A stretch of 64,000 nt of DNA from Halocatena salina (lineage in GTDB: Archaea > Halobacteriota > Halobacteria > Halobacteriales > Haloarculaceae), in NCBI RefSeq assembly GCF_023115355.1, contig NZ_CP096021.1:1-64000 (forward strand). The letters run 5' to 3'. The notes beneath the pieces are model-generated. The model did not search any database. It was given only the letters and a program-made list of their open reading frames with translations, and was not told the origin of the DNA. Both the position numbers and the translations under genes were made by a program. This document shows, in pieces, positions 52,545 to 62,107 of the stretch. Every line of letters starts with the position of its first letter. Positions within the stretch are counted from its first letter, which is position 1.

Positions 52545-54821
52545 TCATACCTCCAGTCTCTGCATGAGCGCTTCACGAACTGACATAGGCGATTCCTCCG
52601 GACCGCGTGCCATTACAACAGTTTGAGGGACTTCTGCGCCGATTTTCTCAGGGAGCGACCCAAAGACAGCCTGTGAAATCGTCCCTGACCGTGTTGCACC
52701 GACACACACCGTGTCGTATTCCTGAACTGCCTCGATAATCGCCTGTTCAGTATCCGCAGCGACCGCCACCTTAGCATCGTACGACATGTATTCGATTTCA
52801 GCACGTTCGACTAACTCGGCAATCACTGCTTCACCACGCTCGGTGGGTGAGAGCCCCTCGTCACTCTCGGACTCTGATGACTGAACGTTGAGAAGCATCA
52901 ACGACGCTTCGTCGGATGCGGCAACGAACTCAGCAGCACGCCGGGCCGCAACCGGCGCGTGTGGCCCTTCACCAGCAAGCACCATAACGTCCCCTTCACC
53001 GCGTCCGCCTTCGGGCCCGAGTTTCACTAGCGTCGCGTCACACGGTGCACGCCCAATCACGGGATCGATCGTTGACCCGAGAACGTGTTCACGTCTACTC
53101 CGGGTACCTTGCCAACCAAGCAGGACGTGCTCTGCGTTTTCCTCTTCAATCACGTCCAAGATGACAGATCCAGCATCACGACCGACAATCGCGCGTGTCT
53201 GGAGGCCGATATCGAGGTCGGTGGCAATATCACGGGCGGATTCCAACAGTTCTTGCTGTCGTTCGACGCGCTCCTCTTCGAAGGTGAGATCCTGTGAGAG
53301 CGATGTCTGGCGGGGAACTTCGATGACGTTGACCGCGATTACCTCAGCGTGTTGGTCCTCGTGAGCGTATGCGCTGGCCGCAGCCATCCGGAGGAGATCC
53401 CGTTCAGTCTCCGGATTCGCAACCGGGACGACGACGCGATAGCGCCCTTCACCATCTGCCATCGCAGTGGGCTCGGGCGCGATTGCTTCACCGACGAGGC
53501 TAGTACTAGGTGCTCGATCACGGGCGAACCAAAAGTACCAGAGCACACCGAAGACAACGATACCGGTGCCGATGACCTGAACGAGGACGTTCATCTGCAC
53601 GAGAATCGCCAGACAGGCCGCGAATCCCACGATCGGCACGAGAGGATACAGACCCGTCGGGATTTTGAAAGATGGATCATATGCGTCTGGATTTGCTCGA
53701 CGCAACACGACAACAGCGACGTGAACGAGAGCGTACGTCACGAGATACATAAAGCTCGCCACCTCGGCGAGCGTCCCAACTCCAACGCCGACCGCGATCA
53801 GGACGAGAGTGATAATCCCCGTGACTGTGATCGCTCGATACGGCGTCCGGAACCGTTCATGGACCTCGTTGAGCCAGTTGACGAGGATCCGGTCACGACC
53901 CATCGCGAAGTTGACCCGAGCGGCCGAAAGGATGCTCGCGTTTGCACTCGATACCGTCGCAAGGACTGCACCGGCGATCATTACCAGTCCTCCGATCGCT
54001 CCCATGAATTCAGTAGCAACGTCGGCAACTGGAATCTGGGATGCTGAGAGGGCATCAATCGACAGCGTTCCCGTCGAGACGAACATCACGCCGACGTACA
54101 TCAGCGTCGGCGTCACCACAGCCGCAATCATCGCGAGCGGGAGATTCCGACTCGGATTTTTGATCTCCTCAGCACTGGTCGCAATAACCTCGAACCCGAT
54201 GAACGAGACGTAGACGGTCCCGATTGTCGCTGCAACCGCTGGCCACCCATTCGGGTTGAATTCTCCGAGAGCCGGCCCGCCGAAGATACCCAGAGCGAGA
54301 AACGCGAGAATAAGCCCGACGAGCGATAGGACAATGACGTTCTGGAGCGCGCCGGTTTCCTTGACTCCATAGTAGTTGACTGCCGTCAACACCGCAGCCA
54401 TTACGAGTGCGGCGGCGGTGATCCCGATCTGGCCCCAACCAGCAAGAAAGCTGATGTACTGGCCGAGTCCCGGAAGGAGATACTGACCGAAGCCGATCAT
54501 GTAGAACGCCGAGGCGAACGTCAGTCCGGCCCACATTCCCCAGCCGACGATACTGCCGAAGAACGGCCCGAGTGCTCGATTGACGTAGTAGTAACTACCG
54601 CCAGCCTTCGGCATTCCGGTTGCTAACTCCGAAAGGGAAAGCGCTGCTAACAACGAAACGAGACCCCCACCGAAAAACGAGATCATACTTGCGGGACCAG
54701 CTTGCTCGGCAGCGATGCTCGGTAGGACGAAAATCCCTGCTCCGATCATCGTTCCGAGACCGATCGTGTAAGCCTCAAGGAAGCCGAGATCGCGGGCAAG
54801 CTCTTGTTCGGTCTCACTCAT
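52545..54821 (-). CDS. APC amino acid/cation permease fused to two Usp domains
   Basis: A 758-aa protein. Residues 1-440 are an APC-superfamily transporter with 12 predicted helices (LGTMIGAGIFVLPSIAAEQAGPAS in helix 1, SSANASILSAARVNFAMGRD in a cytoplasmic loop). Residues 460-610 and 620-745 are two universal-stress domains, each with an ATP-loop-like segment (GEGRYRVVVPVANPETERDLLRMA...VLLGWQG; GEGDVMVLAGEGPHAPVAARRAAEF...VCVGATRSG). Such fusions are common in haloarchaea (Cat-type) and link substrate uptake to nucleotide sensing. The next gene on the strand, trkA, starts 5 bases after its stop, suggesting a K+/amino-acid osmoadaptation cluster. Confidence 0.9.
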   Translation of the reverse strand: MSETEQELARDLGFLEAYTIGLGTMIGAGIFVLPSIAAEQAGPASMISFFGGGLVSLLAALSLSELATGMPKAGGSYYYVNRALGPFFGSIVGWGMWAGLTFASAFYMIGFGQYLLPGLGQYISFLAGWGQIGITAAALVMAAVLTAVNYYGVKETGALQNVIVLSLVGLILAFLALGIFGGPALGEFNPNGWPAVAATIGTVYVSFIGFEVIATSAEEIKNPSRNLPLAMIAAVVTPTLMYVGVMFVSTGTLSIDALSASQIPVADVATEFMGAIGGLVMIAGAVLATVSSANASILSAARVNFAMGRDRILVNWLNEVHERFRTPYRAITVTGIITLVLIAVGVGVGTLAEVASFMYLVTYALVHVAVVVLRRANPDAYDPSFKIPTGLYPLVPIVGFAACLAILVQMNVLVQVIGTGIVVFGVLWYFWFARDRAPSTSLVGEAIAPEPTAMADGEGRYRVVVPVANPETERDLLRMAAASAYAHEDQHAEVIAVNVIEVPRQTSLSQDLTFEEERVERQQELLESARDIATDLDIGLQTRAIVGRDAGSVILDVIEEENAEHVLLGWQGTRSRREHVLGSTIDPVIGRAPCDATLVKLGPEGGRGEGDVMVLAGEGPHAPVAARRAAEFVAASDEASLMLLNVQSSESESDEGLSPTERGEAVIAELVERAEIEYMSYDAKVAVAADTEQAIIEAVQEYDTVCVGATRSGTISQAVFGSLPEKIGAEVPQTVVMARGPEESPMSVREALMQRLEV

Positions 54822-54883
54822 GCGATGCTATCGTTCCGTCATGTACATTGCTATGTGTATGCATACTCGAATCAACTCAACTA

Positions 54884-55303
54884 TCATTCGTTTTCGGCCT
54901 CTTCTGGGAGGGTGATAACCGGACGATCCACGTTCGTGATCAATTTCAGCGTCTTATCACCCGATATAAATTTGATGAAGCGATTCCCGCCTCGGGGATG
55001 GAACGCGATAGCGCTGGCATCTACGTCTACCGCGACTTCTATAATAGCAGCAACAACATCTCTTCGGTAGACAGTTGCTGTCTCTATCTCTGGAATGAAT
55101 CCACGGAACGCACCGAATGCATCCGAAGCCCGTTGTTCAGCCTGTTCGAGCGGGAGCTTATCTGGCACTCCTTCCCCCTTTTCGATTACATGAACGACGG
55201 TTATTTGACCGTACTCATAGCAATCCAGCACCTGTGCCGTTTCACGAGCATCCTCTTCGTTCGCAACCGGGACAACGAGATGTTTTGTAAGCAATCTAGA
55301 CAT
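54884..55303 (-). CDS. Universal stress protein (UspA family)
   Basis: A 139-aa Usp-fold protein, LTKHLVVPVANEEDARETAQVLDCYEYGQITVVHVIEK. The second half is VDVDASAIAFHPRGGNRFIKFISGDKTLKLITNVDRPVITLPEE, where the usual G-2x-G-9x-G nucleotide loop is altered (FHPRGGNRFIKFISGD). It may therefore not bind ATP canonically. It lies 4 bases after the zinc-ribbon gene stop and 62 bases before the APC-Usp gene: one operon. Confidence 0.82.
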   Translation of the reverse strand: MSRLLTKHLVVPVANEEDARETAQVLDCYEYGQITVVHVIEKGEGVPDKLPLEQAEQRASDAFGAFRGFIPEIETATVYRRDVVAAIIEVAVDVDASAIAFHPRGGNRFIKFISGDKTLKLITNVDRPVITLPEEAENE

Positions 55304-55306
55304 ATC

Positions 55307-55762
55307 TTACCCCTCCGTCTCAGACTGGCTGACATTCTCACTGCCACAATGTGGACAGACAGATGCGTTTTTATCAAGATGACATCCGCAAGAATTACAG
55401 CGAATTTGTTCCGAGTTATGGACGTCTCCGAGATACGCCCAGTGCAGTGATTCTGTTCCATCCAGCTGCGGTTCCCGACGGACGTGATACAGTGAAACGA
55501 TCTCTGTATTAGCACCAGGACCATCTGAGTCCGGCGGATGCTTTCGCACGAGCGCGTACGCGCCGTGGTTCTCGATCTGGAGGACGTCCCCAGCTGCGGT
55601 TGCTTCAATCTCCTCTTCGATCGGAGTACGAAGCGCCTCAATACGGCGCTCGACGTACGAAAGAATGGCTTTCAACTCAGGTAGCTGTAGCGAGTCGATA
55701 CGCTGAATCAACGCATCCGAAAGGGTATCCGGTGGCTCCGGCTCCTTATTCGAGTTACTCAT
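55307..55762 (-). CDS. C-terminal zinc-ribbon protein of the stress operon
   Basis: A 151-aa protein. The N-terminal ~70 residues form a helical segment (LQLPELKAILSYVERRIEALR). A beta region follows with ENHGAYALVRK and VSLYHVRREPQ, then a C-terminal zinc ribbon C-x2-C-x10-C-x2-C (IRCNSCGCHLDKNASVCPHCGSENV). It is found in haloarchaea beside Usp/APC genes, function unknown. First gene of the Usp-APC-trkA run. The ribbon suggests nucleic-acid or protein binding. Confidence 0.75.
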   Translation of the reverse strand: MSNSNKEPEPPDTLSDALIQRIDSLQLPELKAILSYVERRIEALRTPIEEEIEATAAGDVLQIENHGAYALVRKHPPDSDGPGANTEIVSLYHVRREPQLDGTESLHWAYLGDVHNSEQIRCNSCGCHLDKNASVCPHCGSENVSQSETEG

Positions 55763-56181
55763 ATCTCATTCTTCCTGCGAAAGGACCACGCTCATCCAGT
55801 TTCCGAAAAGAACCACGTGGGAACCGCCACACAGAGAGCTCAGTTGCGTCTAAGACGAGCGAACCAAATGGGCGGACGATAGTGTTCCCTGTACTGATCA
55901 GTTGAACTGCACTAGTTGACGAGGAAACGAGGGTGTACAGTGGGCCCATATACGAAGTTATACTATGGAACGGTAAAAATATACCGGATTCACAAACGAT
56001 ACCGAAATAAATAATAGAAATATTTTTTATTCGTTTATGCTGGTCGTCAAGGAGTCTACTGCTGGATTAGACGCAGTTCCAGGTAGTTTGAATGCGTTGG
56101 GTTTGGATAATAGACCAATTCCCAATCAGATGCCTAACGATAACTTAAAAGTCTTTGAGGAATCAATATGGAAGTATAAGT

Positions 56182-56925
56182 ATGTCCTTTCAAATCGATA
56201 CGGTCGATGAACAGATCTTATATTATCTCTCTCAAGAGGCCCGTCACACGTCTGCGCCCGATATCGCAGAGAAAGTCGACGTCTCAGCACCGACCGTTCG
56301 GAATCGAATCCGTCGACTCGAAGAAGCGGGTGTAATCCGAGGATATCATGTTGATATTAATTATCAGGAGGTAGACGGACGGCTCACGAACTACTACGTG
56401 TGCAGTACTGGCTCTCGTGACCGGGAAGAGATGGCCCAACGAGTCCTTGATATTTCGGGCGTGATAAACGTTCGAGAGATCATGTCCGGCAAAGGGGATC
56501 TCCGGATTACGGTCGTTGGGACGGACACCGACGATCTTACGCGAATCGCTCAGGGGATTACATCGCTTGGCATCGAAATCGACGACGAGGACCTGATTCA
56601 TCGGGAGTATTTCCGCCCCTACGCGCCATTTGGTCCCCGTGATGAAGAGTTGGCCTCACCAGTCACCGGTGTCGCTGGACTCGCTGGCGATGCTGATGTC
56701 GTTGAAGTGATTGTCAGAGAGGACGCGCCAATCGCGGGGAAAACGCTTCAGGAAGCAAACGAGAAAGGACTTGTTCCCTCCGACGTGCTTGTCGTCCGAA
56801 TTAATCGCGACGAAGGGACGATTACACCAACAGGAAAGACGCTGATCAAGGAGGATGATTTTGTTACCATCCACTCCCGATCTGGCGTTACTGAGGAGAC
56901 GCTCCGAGTGTTTACCGGAAGTTAA
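56182..56925 (+). CDS. Lrp/AsnC regulator fused to TrkA-C (RCK_C) domain
   Basis: A 247-aa regulator starting MSFQIDTVDEQILYYLSQEAR. The winged helix (residues 5-55, PDIAEKVDVSAPTVRNRIRRLEEAGVI) precedes a RAM-like middle (residues 60-155). The C-terminal RCK_C domain (residues 175-245, VVEVIVREDAPIAGKTLQEANEKGLVPSDVLVVRINRDEGTITPTGKTLIKEDDFVTIHSR) is normally found in TrkA/KtrA and binds small ligands such as c-di-AMP or nucleotides. It is divergent from the Usp/APC/Trk operon, which it probably controls in response to K+ status. ATG 56182 fits the HTH start; an earlier TTG-like start is unlikely. Confidence 0.85.
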   Translation: MSFQIDTVDEQILYYLSQEARHTSAPDIAEKVDVSAPTVRNRIRRLEEAGVIRGYHVDINYQEVDGRLTNYYVCSTGSRDREEMAQRVLDISGVINVREIMSGKGDLRITVVGTDTDDLTRIAQGITSLGIEIDDEDLIHREYFRPYAPFGPRDEELASPVTGVAGLAGDADVVEVIVREDAPIAGKTLQEANEKGLVPSDVLVVRINRDEGTITPTGKTLIKEDDFVTIHSRSGVTEETLRVFTGS

Positions 56926-57180
56926 ATTCTACCTGATTCCGTTGTCGAGTTGAATACCCTTGCTCATTGATCGGCACGTCCTATCCTAGTTTTCCAGCGC
57001 TAGTGGTAGGTGCCAACGCACATACGCGGTGGTGATTGATGTCGGCATAAAGTCAGCTCCTTTCGAACGGATTTAGGCTTATAAGTGATTGTTGATATTG
57101 GAACAAATGACTTAAAGTATAAACGCTCTCAGAATCCCCGATCGAAGGTCCACTACGATACCCGATAGTGCTGATATGCG

Positions 57181-57813
57181 TTACTCCTCCAAGAAGTCCC
57201 CGTATTGAACAGCCATTCCGAAGTCGCCAGCGTGGTCGATGGAGATCTGGTGAGCCTCTCTGGCCCCGTCGTCAGCCCAATCACGCTGAATTTCATAGAG
57301 GACTTGGGCCCAGGTGACCGGCGTCGCGCCCGCGTTCACCATCCGCTCAAGCGCATGTTCATGATCGGCGGCCGTCCGACCCCCACAGGCGTCGGCTACC
57401 ACATACACATCGTAACCTGCATCGAGCGCCGAGAGCGCGGCGAAGCAAACGCATACCTCCGTCCAGAGACCAGCCATGACTAACCTGTCACGTCCCGTCG
57501 CTTCGACGGCCTCGACGTACGCCTCATTCTCCCACGAGTTCATCGACGTGCGGTCGATCACCGTTTCGTCTGAGAGTACGTCGCGAATTTCCTCAAAAAG
57601 TGGCCCATTGTGTTCCCTGCCGATGGTCGAAAGCACGACCGGAATATCGTACACATCTGCCGTCTTTGCAAGACCACCGACGTTGTTTTGGAGTGCTCCT
57701 GTCTCGATCGTATTGACGCCAAGTACCATCTCTGGTTGGTGGTCGATGAATGTGATCGCGCAGTTCTCCCGTGTGAGTAACCGTTCGCTCGGCGTTGCTG
57801 TTGCGTTTGTCAT
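57181..57813 (-). CDS. Isochorismatase-like cysteine hydrolase
   Basis: A 210-aa alpha/beta cysteine hydrolase of the YcaC/isochorismatase superfamily. D24 lies in AITFIDHQPEMV, a middle lysine/aromatic region follows, and the catalytic cysteine C121 lies in LWTEVCVCFAALSAL. A non-catalytic C123 is also present. The sequence VVADACGGRTAADHEHALERMVNAGATPVTW is typical of the YcaC branch. Natural substrate unknown. The upstream extension to 57846 is doubtful. Monocistronic; 57814-58540 has nothing I can support. Confidence 0.88.
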   Translation of the reverse strand: MTNATATPSERLLTRENCAITFIDHQPEMVLGVNTIETGALQNNVGGLAKTADVYDIPVVLSTIGREHNGPLFEEIRDVLSDETVIDRTSMNSWENEAYVEAVEATGRDRLVMAGLWTEVCVCFAALSALDAGYDVYVVADACGGRTAADHEHALERMVNAGATPVTWAQVLYEIQRDWADDGAREAHQISIDHAGDFGMAVQYGDFLEE

Positions 57814-58543
57814 AGATGCCCTCCATCTCGCCACTGTCGTACTCACCGGTTGTCTAGTCTACCAATTCCGCTCGCACGATCCCCCGAGAGTACGGCATTA
57901 GCGGGTATTCACGGTTCTCTGGCATGGAATATAAACATTAGGCTACCGCAACTCCCCGACGCCCTTTGTCAGTATCCCGGGATATAATTATCCGAATGCC
58001 CGATGATCATCGAAGTCGACACCGAGTGCACGGCATGGACAGTTACCAACGGCCAGGAAATCCAGTGGCCGAGGCTGCTCGGCAGCCAACAAAATACAAG
58101 CGGAGACACCCTGAGCGCTACGGACCGTGGTCCAGATACCTCGGCCATGGCGTCGCGGTGAGTGTCGCTGACTGCCTGAGACCGTCGACATTGAGTTACA
58201 TATATGACAAGAGATGATAGTATGGCCACGACGTGATTGAAATCGTTCGCAAGCGGAGTCTTGTACATGCTGCTGGATTACTGTGAGTCAATGCAGACGC
58301 ATTACATCCATACGTCTGTAATTGGCAGCGCCTCCTTTACCTTTGCCACCACTTCGGTGGGATCATACTGTCCTACAATTTTCGGGGCGGCCTCTAGATT
58401 GCGTCTAGGATGAAGACACGTCCGGTTCCACAACCACTCCGACCAATTGATATCCTTCCTGCGCTAAACAGTAGCCGAATCAAACCCGTTTCGCTGGGTG
58501 CTATCTTTTCTTGTTCCGAGACGTACTGGTGAGCGGGATTTCG

Positions 58544-58790
58544 ATGAGCGAAGCGACCAGCGTACTATACGTGACAGTAGTGGGAAGCACCGGGAAAATC
58601 CTACACGACGACCGTGCCTCATCGGGATTCGTGTTTCACGTGGACGACGAGTCGCGGGGTGTGCTCGACACCGACGGCAGGATGGCAGTGCGACTCGGCG
58701 AAGCCGATATCGTCTGCAACGATCGACAGCGCACTGTTCTCGCACCTCCACGCCGATCATACGGGCGTCGAACCAACACGATGGAGGAAC
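58544..58790 (+). pseudogene. MBL-fold hydrolase, fragment with frameshift
   Basis: The first frame reads TSVLYVTVVGSTGKILHDDRASSGFVFHVDDESRGVLDTDGRMAVRLGEADI, the start of a metallo-beta-lactamase-fold protein. The zinc motif HLHADHTG is only found in another frame (58614-58790, ATIDSALFSHLHADHTG), implying an indel near 58700. Homology stops shortly after. Function lost. Confidence 0.6.
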
Positions 58791-58904
58791 AGACGCCTAC
58801 GAGTGGTTGTATCGACGGACGATTCCGTCAGTCGTTTCGATGTACGTTCCCGGAACCACCTCCGATGTACGTCGATACGATTTATACTAGTCGTCTTACG
58901 AACC

Positions 58905-59582
58905 TTACTCCGATCCATCTTTTGTGAGGCGATTGAGGAGATCGGTCACGACTCGAAGCTCGTCCTCGTTGACGGTATGACCCATGCCCTCGTAGATGCG
59001 TTCGGTTACGTCGCCCCCAAGATCTTTAAAAACATCTGTTGACTCGTGGACGCGCTCTTGTGGGACGTGTGGATCGTCATCACTACAGCCGAGAAAAACC
59101 GGCGTATCGGAAAGCGATCCCTCGTAGTCGCGCGACGTGTCCTCGGGACCGATCAATCCTCCCGAAAGAACGGCGACGCCACCATAGCGCTGAGTGTTGC
59201 GGGCAACGAACTCCGCGGTGAGACAGCCCCCCTGTGAAAACCCGAGTAGTAGCGTATGTTCGGGCCCGATGCCAGCATCCGCTATCTCGTCGAGGACGTC
59301 ATTGATGGCCTGTAGTCCTGAAGAGAGTCCCGGTTCGTTCTGCTCGATCGGCGCAAGGAACGAGTTCGGGTACCACGTGTTTCGGGCAGCCTGCGGCGCT
59401 AGATAGACCACGCTGTCCGTGAACCTCTCAGCGAACTGTAACATGCTCTGTGCTGTCGCTCCTCGGCCGTGGAGAAGGAGTACTGCCGCTTTGGCATCCT
59501 CTGGTGTGGCACCAGCCGTTGCAAGTGGCTGGTGCTGGTGTGGTCCATCCATCATTTCGTTTGCCTCTGTATCTGCTGTCAT
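58905..59582 (-). CDS. Carboxylesterase/phospholipase of alpha/beta-hydrolase type
   Basis: A 225-aa serine esterase of the phospholipase/carboxylesterase family (Abhydrolase_2-like). The oxyanion-side motif is LLLHGRGATAQSM (residues 35-47). Nucleophile S116 lies in GFSQGG, an Asp in FLGCSDDDPHVP near 172, and His in GMGHTV near 205. The length matches single-domain members. Its ATG overlaps the TGA of the upstream VOC gene by one base (TGATG), so the two are cotranslated and may act on the same substrate. Confidence 0.9.
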   Translation of the reverse strand: MTADTEANEMMDGPHQHQPLATAGATPEDAKAAVLLLHGRGATAQSMLQFAERFTDSVVYLAPQAARNTWYPNSFLAPIEQNEPGLSSGLQAINDVLDEIADAGIGPEHTLLLGFSQGGCLTAEFVARNTQRYGGVAVLSGGLIGPEDTSRDYEGSLSDTPVFLGCSDDDPHVPQERVHESTDVFKDLGGDVTERIYEGMGHTVNEDELRVVTDLLNRLTKDGSE

Positions 59583-60196
59583 CAGGAAGTGGGGAAGTCG
59601 TGACGTTCGACCGGCAGGCCGAGGTCTTCGATGGCTGCTTCGAGATGTTCTTCCTTGGCGTACTCCGCCCCCGCCTCGACGCGCTTTTGCTGGGCGAGCG
59701 CGAGCGCTTCGCCGCGCTGGTCGTCGGGAATCTCGAACTTATCGGCAGCGAGTTCGATGGTGAGTCCGTTATGGTCGTACGTGTATATCGACCGGAAGAT
59801 ACCACGATCGACCTCGCTGTATCGGTGATCGTGCGCTTCGAGTGCCTCACTGATCTCAGCGAGGCGTTCGGGCTCGTACCGGAATGCGAGGTGATGAACC
59901 GCACCGACGCCCGGTCGCTGTGGGCCTTGATGTGACTGACGGTCTTCTTCAACGAAAAATGTGAGAATGCGGCCATCGCCTGTATCGAAGAACAGGTGGG
60001 TCACGTCGGGCGCGTCAAGGTTCGGCTGGCGCAGCACCAGCGGCATTCCGAGAACGTCCCGATAAAATTCGACTGTGTCCTCGATATTGCTTCCGATAAG
60101 AGTGATGTGGTCTACCCCGGCGAGCTGAGTCGCACTATCGGGATGCTCAGCTGTTACAGGCACTTCGTCATTGGTCGTCGATTGATCATCCGTCAT
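59582..60196 (-). CDS. Glyoxalase/VOC-family dioxygenase
   Basis: A 204-aa vicinal oxygen chelate protein. The first module starts QLAGVDHITLIGSNIEDTVEFYRDVLGMPLV, with metal ligand His in GVDHIT. The second begins VGAVHHLAFRYEPERLAEISEAL and includes YTYDHNGLTIELA (Glu ligand). This layout is shared by ring-cleavage dioxygenases and glyoxalase-like enzymes; the substrate is unknown. ATG 60196 removes 19 poorly conserved upstream residues. Coupled with the downstream esterase. Confidence 0.85.
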   Translation of the reverse strand: MTDDQSTTNDEVPVTAEHPDSATQLAGVDHITLIGSNIEDTVEFYRDVLGMPLVLRQPNLDAPDVTHLFFDTGDGRILTFFVEEDRQSHQGPQRPGVGAVHHLAFRYEPERLAEISEALEAHDHRYSEVDRGIFRSIYTYDHNGLTIELAADKFEIPDDQRGEALALAQQKRVEAGAEYAKEEHLEAAIEDLGLPVERHDFPTS

Positions 60197-60424
60197 AGTG
60201 GTACTCCGGTAGTAGATTCGTTTCCGAACCGCTAAAACGCTTGGAGACACCACAGTTATCAGGTAACACCGATGTTAGTACCAGACTGCACGCAAGAACG
60301 TGACGATCAACATGTCCTACCACGTGTCTCATGGTCGCTGCATTCGAGCAACTCGGCTCTGGCGACTAACCGTCCGCGACGATCTCTAGGACAGTGAGAA
60401 CAGTTTAACAAACAACAACGCTTG

Positions 60425-60785
60425 ACGAGGCTTGCCCCGAGGTCCAGCGGGCGATCAATATCTTTTATTACCATGCGGAGAAGGCTCGCGACTACGGGGC
60501 ACGCGGAAACCGGCGAGCAGCCGCGATATGCGGCTGTCCACTGTCGAAGAACCGTCCGGTGTGGCTGCGCCCATCACGCTGTGGAACTGCTCGATTGCGA
60601 TCCCCCCGTGGAAGATGGCTGCCACGCTCGCATCCGGGAACACCGTTGTGTTCAAACCTGCTGCGTCAGACCGAACATCGCCCGTAAATTCGTCATCTGT
60701 CTCGATGACGCTGGATTACTGAATGGCGTCGTCAACTACGTGACCGGCCCCAGTAGCGAAGTCGGTGACGAGGTCATGCGCCACG
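60425..60785 (+). pseudogene. Aldehyde dehydrogenase fragment, frameshifted
   Basis: Three frames each contribute a piece of an NAD(P)-dependent aldehyde dehydrogenase. RAINIFYYHAEKARDYGA comes first. Next, VAAPITLWNCSIAIPPWKMAATLASGNTVVFKPA matches the conserved PITPWNFPIAIPxWKxAPALAxGNTVVxKPA. Last comes GLLNGVVNYVTGPSSEVGDEV. The N terminus and everything after the cofactor-binding block are missing. The fragment runs directly into an unrelated flavoprotein remnant. Confidence 0.7.
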
Positions 60786-61836
60786 GCGATGGCGACATCG
60801 AAGCATTAGATGATCTCGTCTCAGTCACACCTACGGAGTTCATCAACGAACGTGACATCGATCCCCGTCTTGAACACGAGGTCACCACTACCGATCTTGA
60901 AGCCCGAACTGTTAGCGTCGTCGGTCCTGATGGCGAGCAGTTTGAGCAAGCATACGACTCCCTCCTGATCGCGACCGGCGCGCACGCGTCTCGTCCTGAT
61001 ATGCTGGGCACCGATATCGACGGCGTGTTTACGCTCCATAGTATAACTGCCGGCCGAGACATTCGTGAGTACGTCACTCGTGCTCGGAACGAGCACACGC
61101 CAAGATTTCACGACGGCTCCAACACGGCAGCACAGCAGTATCTCGACGCACAGCCACCAGAGACGGTTGCACTCGTCAGTGGCGGCTACATCGGTATCGA
61201 ACTTGGCCTGACCGGCGCGGTCGCTACTGACGAGTATGGACGAACGAGCGTCTCGAACGTCTTTGCCGCGGGTGACTGCGCCGAAGTGGATAGCGTCGTA
61301 AGCGAGGAACCGATCTATGCCCCGCTCGCACTAACTGCCAACCGGTACGGAAGGGCCATCGGACAAACGGTTGCGGGCAATCCGACGCCGGTCGGACCAG
61401 CCACAGGAACGGCCGCGGTCAAAGCGTTCGACCTCGAAGCAGCGACTACCGGGATCGTCGATCACGACGACGCGGAAGAATTGGGATTCGACCCGATCAC
61501 GAACACTATCGAGGTCGGTTCGCGCGGGCTACTATCACTGGCGGCTCGCCGATCACGATCAGCCTTACCGCCGATCGTGAGTCTGGTCAGTTGCTGGGAG
61601 CCAGCATGGTCGGAAAGGAAGGTGTCGCCCATCGCATTGATTCAATCGTGACAGCACTTCATGCAGGCATGACGACTACTGACGTCGAGTATCTCGATCT
61701 CGCGTATGCGCCGCCGTTCAGTCCGACATAGGATCCGGTTCTCGTGGCCGCAAAAGTACTGAATGGACGATCTGATAACGAACCTATCGTCGAACCCGAT
61801 ACGGATGACATATTCGATTCGGCCGTGAACGAGTGA
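60786..61836 (+). pseudogene. CoA-disulfide reductase-like flavoprotein, internally deleted and interrupted
   Basis: A pyridine nucleotide-disulfide oxidoreductase of the CoA-disulfide reductase/NADH oxidase type, in pieces. YDSLLIATGAHASRPDMLG is followed by a shortened middle (VALVSGGYIGIELGL then FAAGDCAE directly, so the second nucleotide-binding domain is mostly deleted). The C-terminal dimerisation domain shifts frame near 61540 and continues GQLLGASMVGKEGVAHRID and LDLAYAPPFSPT. A TAG stands where the family has Trp, followed by DPVLVAAKVLNG and a tail ending at 61836. No start codon of its own. Multiply dead. Confidence 0.7.
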
Positions 61837-61889
61837 GGTATACGCGTCGTACTCCAGGTGAACTGCGTGATGTAGGCGATTGGGTGCAA

Positions 61890-62090
61890 CTGATCGTCGG
61901 ATTGCGCGTTGAGCCGCAATGCGGAGTACCCCGCACAGAATGCGATGACGTCCGACGCGACGAACACGAGCCACGCGGCGGGACCAGCTTCGACGGCCAC
62001 GACCCTGAGCACCGCAAAAATCCCCCCACCGACCATTCCACCGATGGCCATCGCGAGTGCCTCCGTGAGCTCCTTCCGAGACTGGATCTC
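61890..62090 (-). pseudogene. APC amino acid permease, N-terminal fragment
   Basis: About 65 residues of an amino-acid permease: RKELTEALAMAIGGMVGGGIFAVLRVVAVEAGPAAWLVFVASDVIAFCAGYSALRLN. This covers helices 1 and 2, including the GGGIF motif of helix 1. A stop codon (TAA, 62091-62093 in complement) immediately precedes it, and downstream it dissolves into non-homologous sequence at about 61890. It converges on the flavoprotein remnant. Confidence 0.65.
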
Positions 62091-62107
62091 TTACAGTGAC
62101 TCATCGT

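Noticed and set aside
57847-58540. Several short frames of 60-100 codons on both strands
   Set aside because: None has motifs, coupling or haloarchaeal composition; treated as non-coding.
60422-61651. A single 409-codon ORF read as one protein
   Set aside because: It joins aldehyde dehydrogenase and flavoprotein pieces, includes out-of-frame segments and lacks catalytic domains; reported as two pseudogenes instead.
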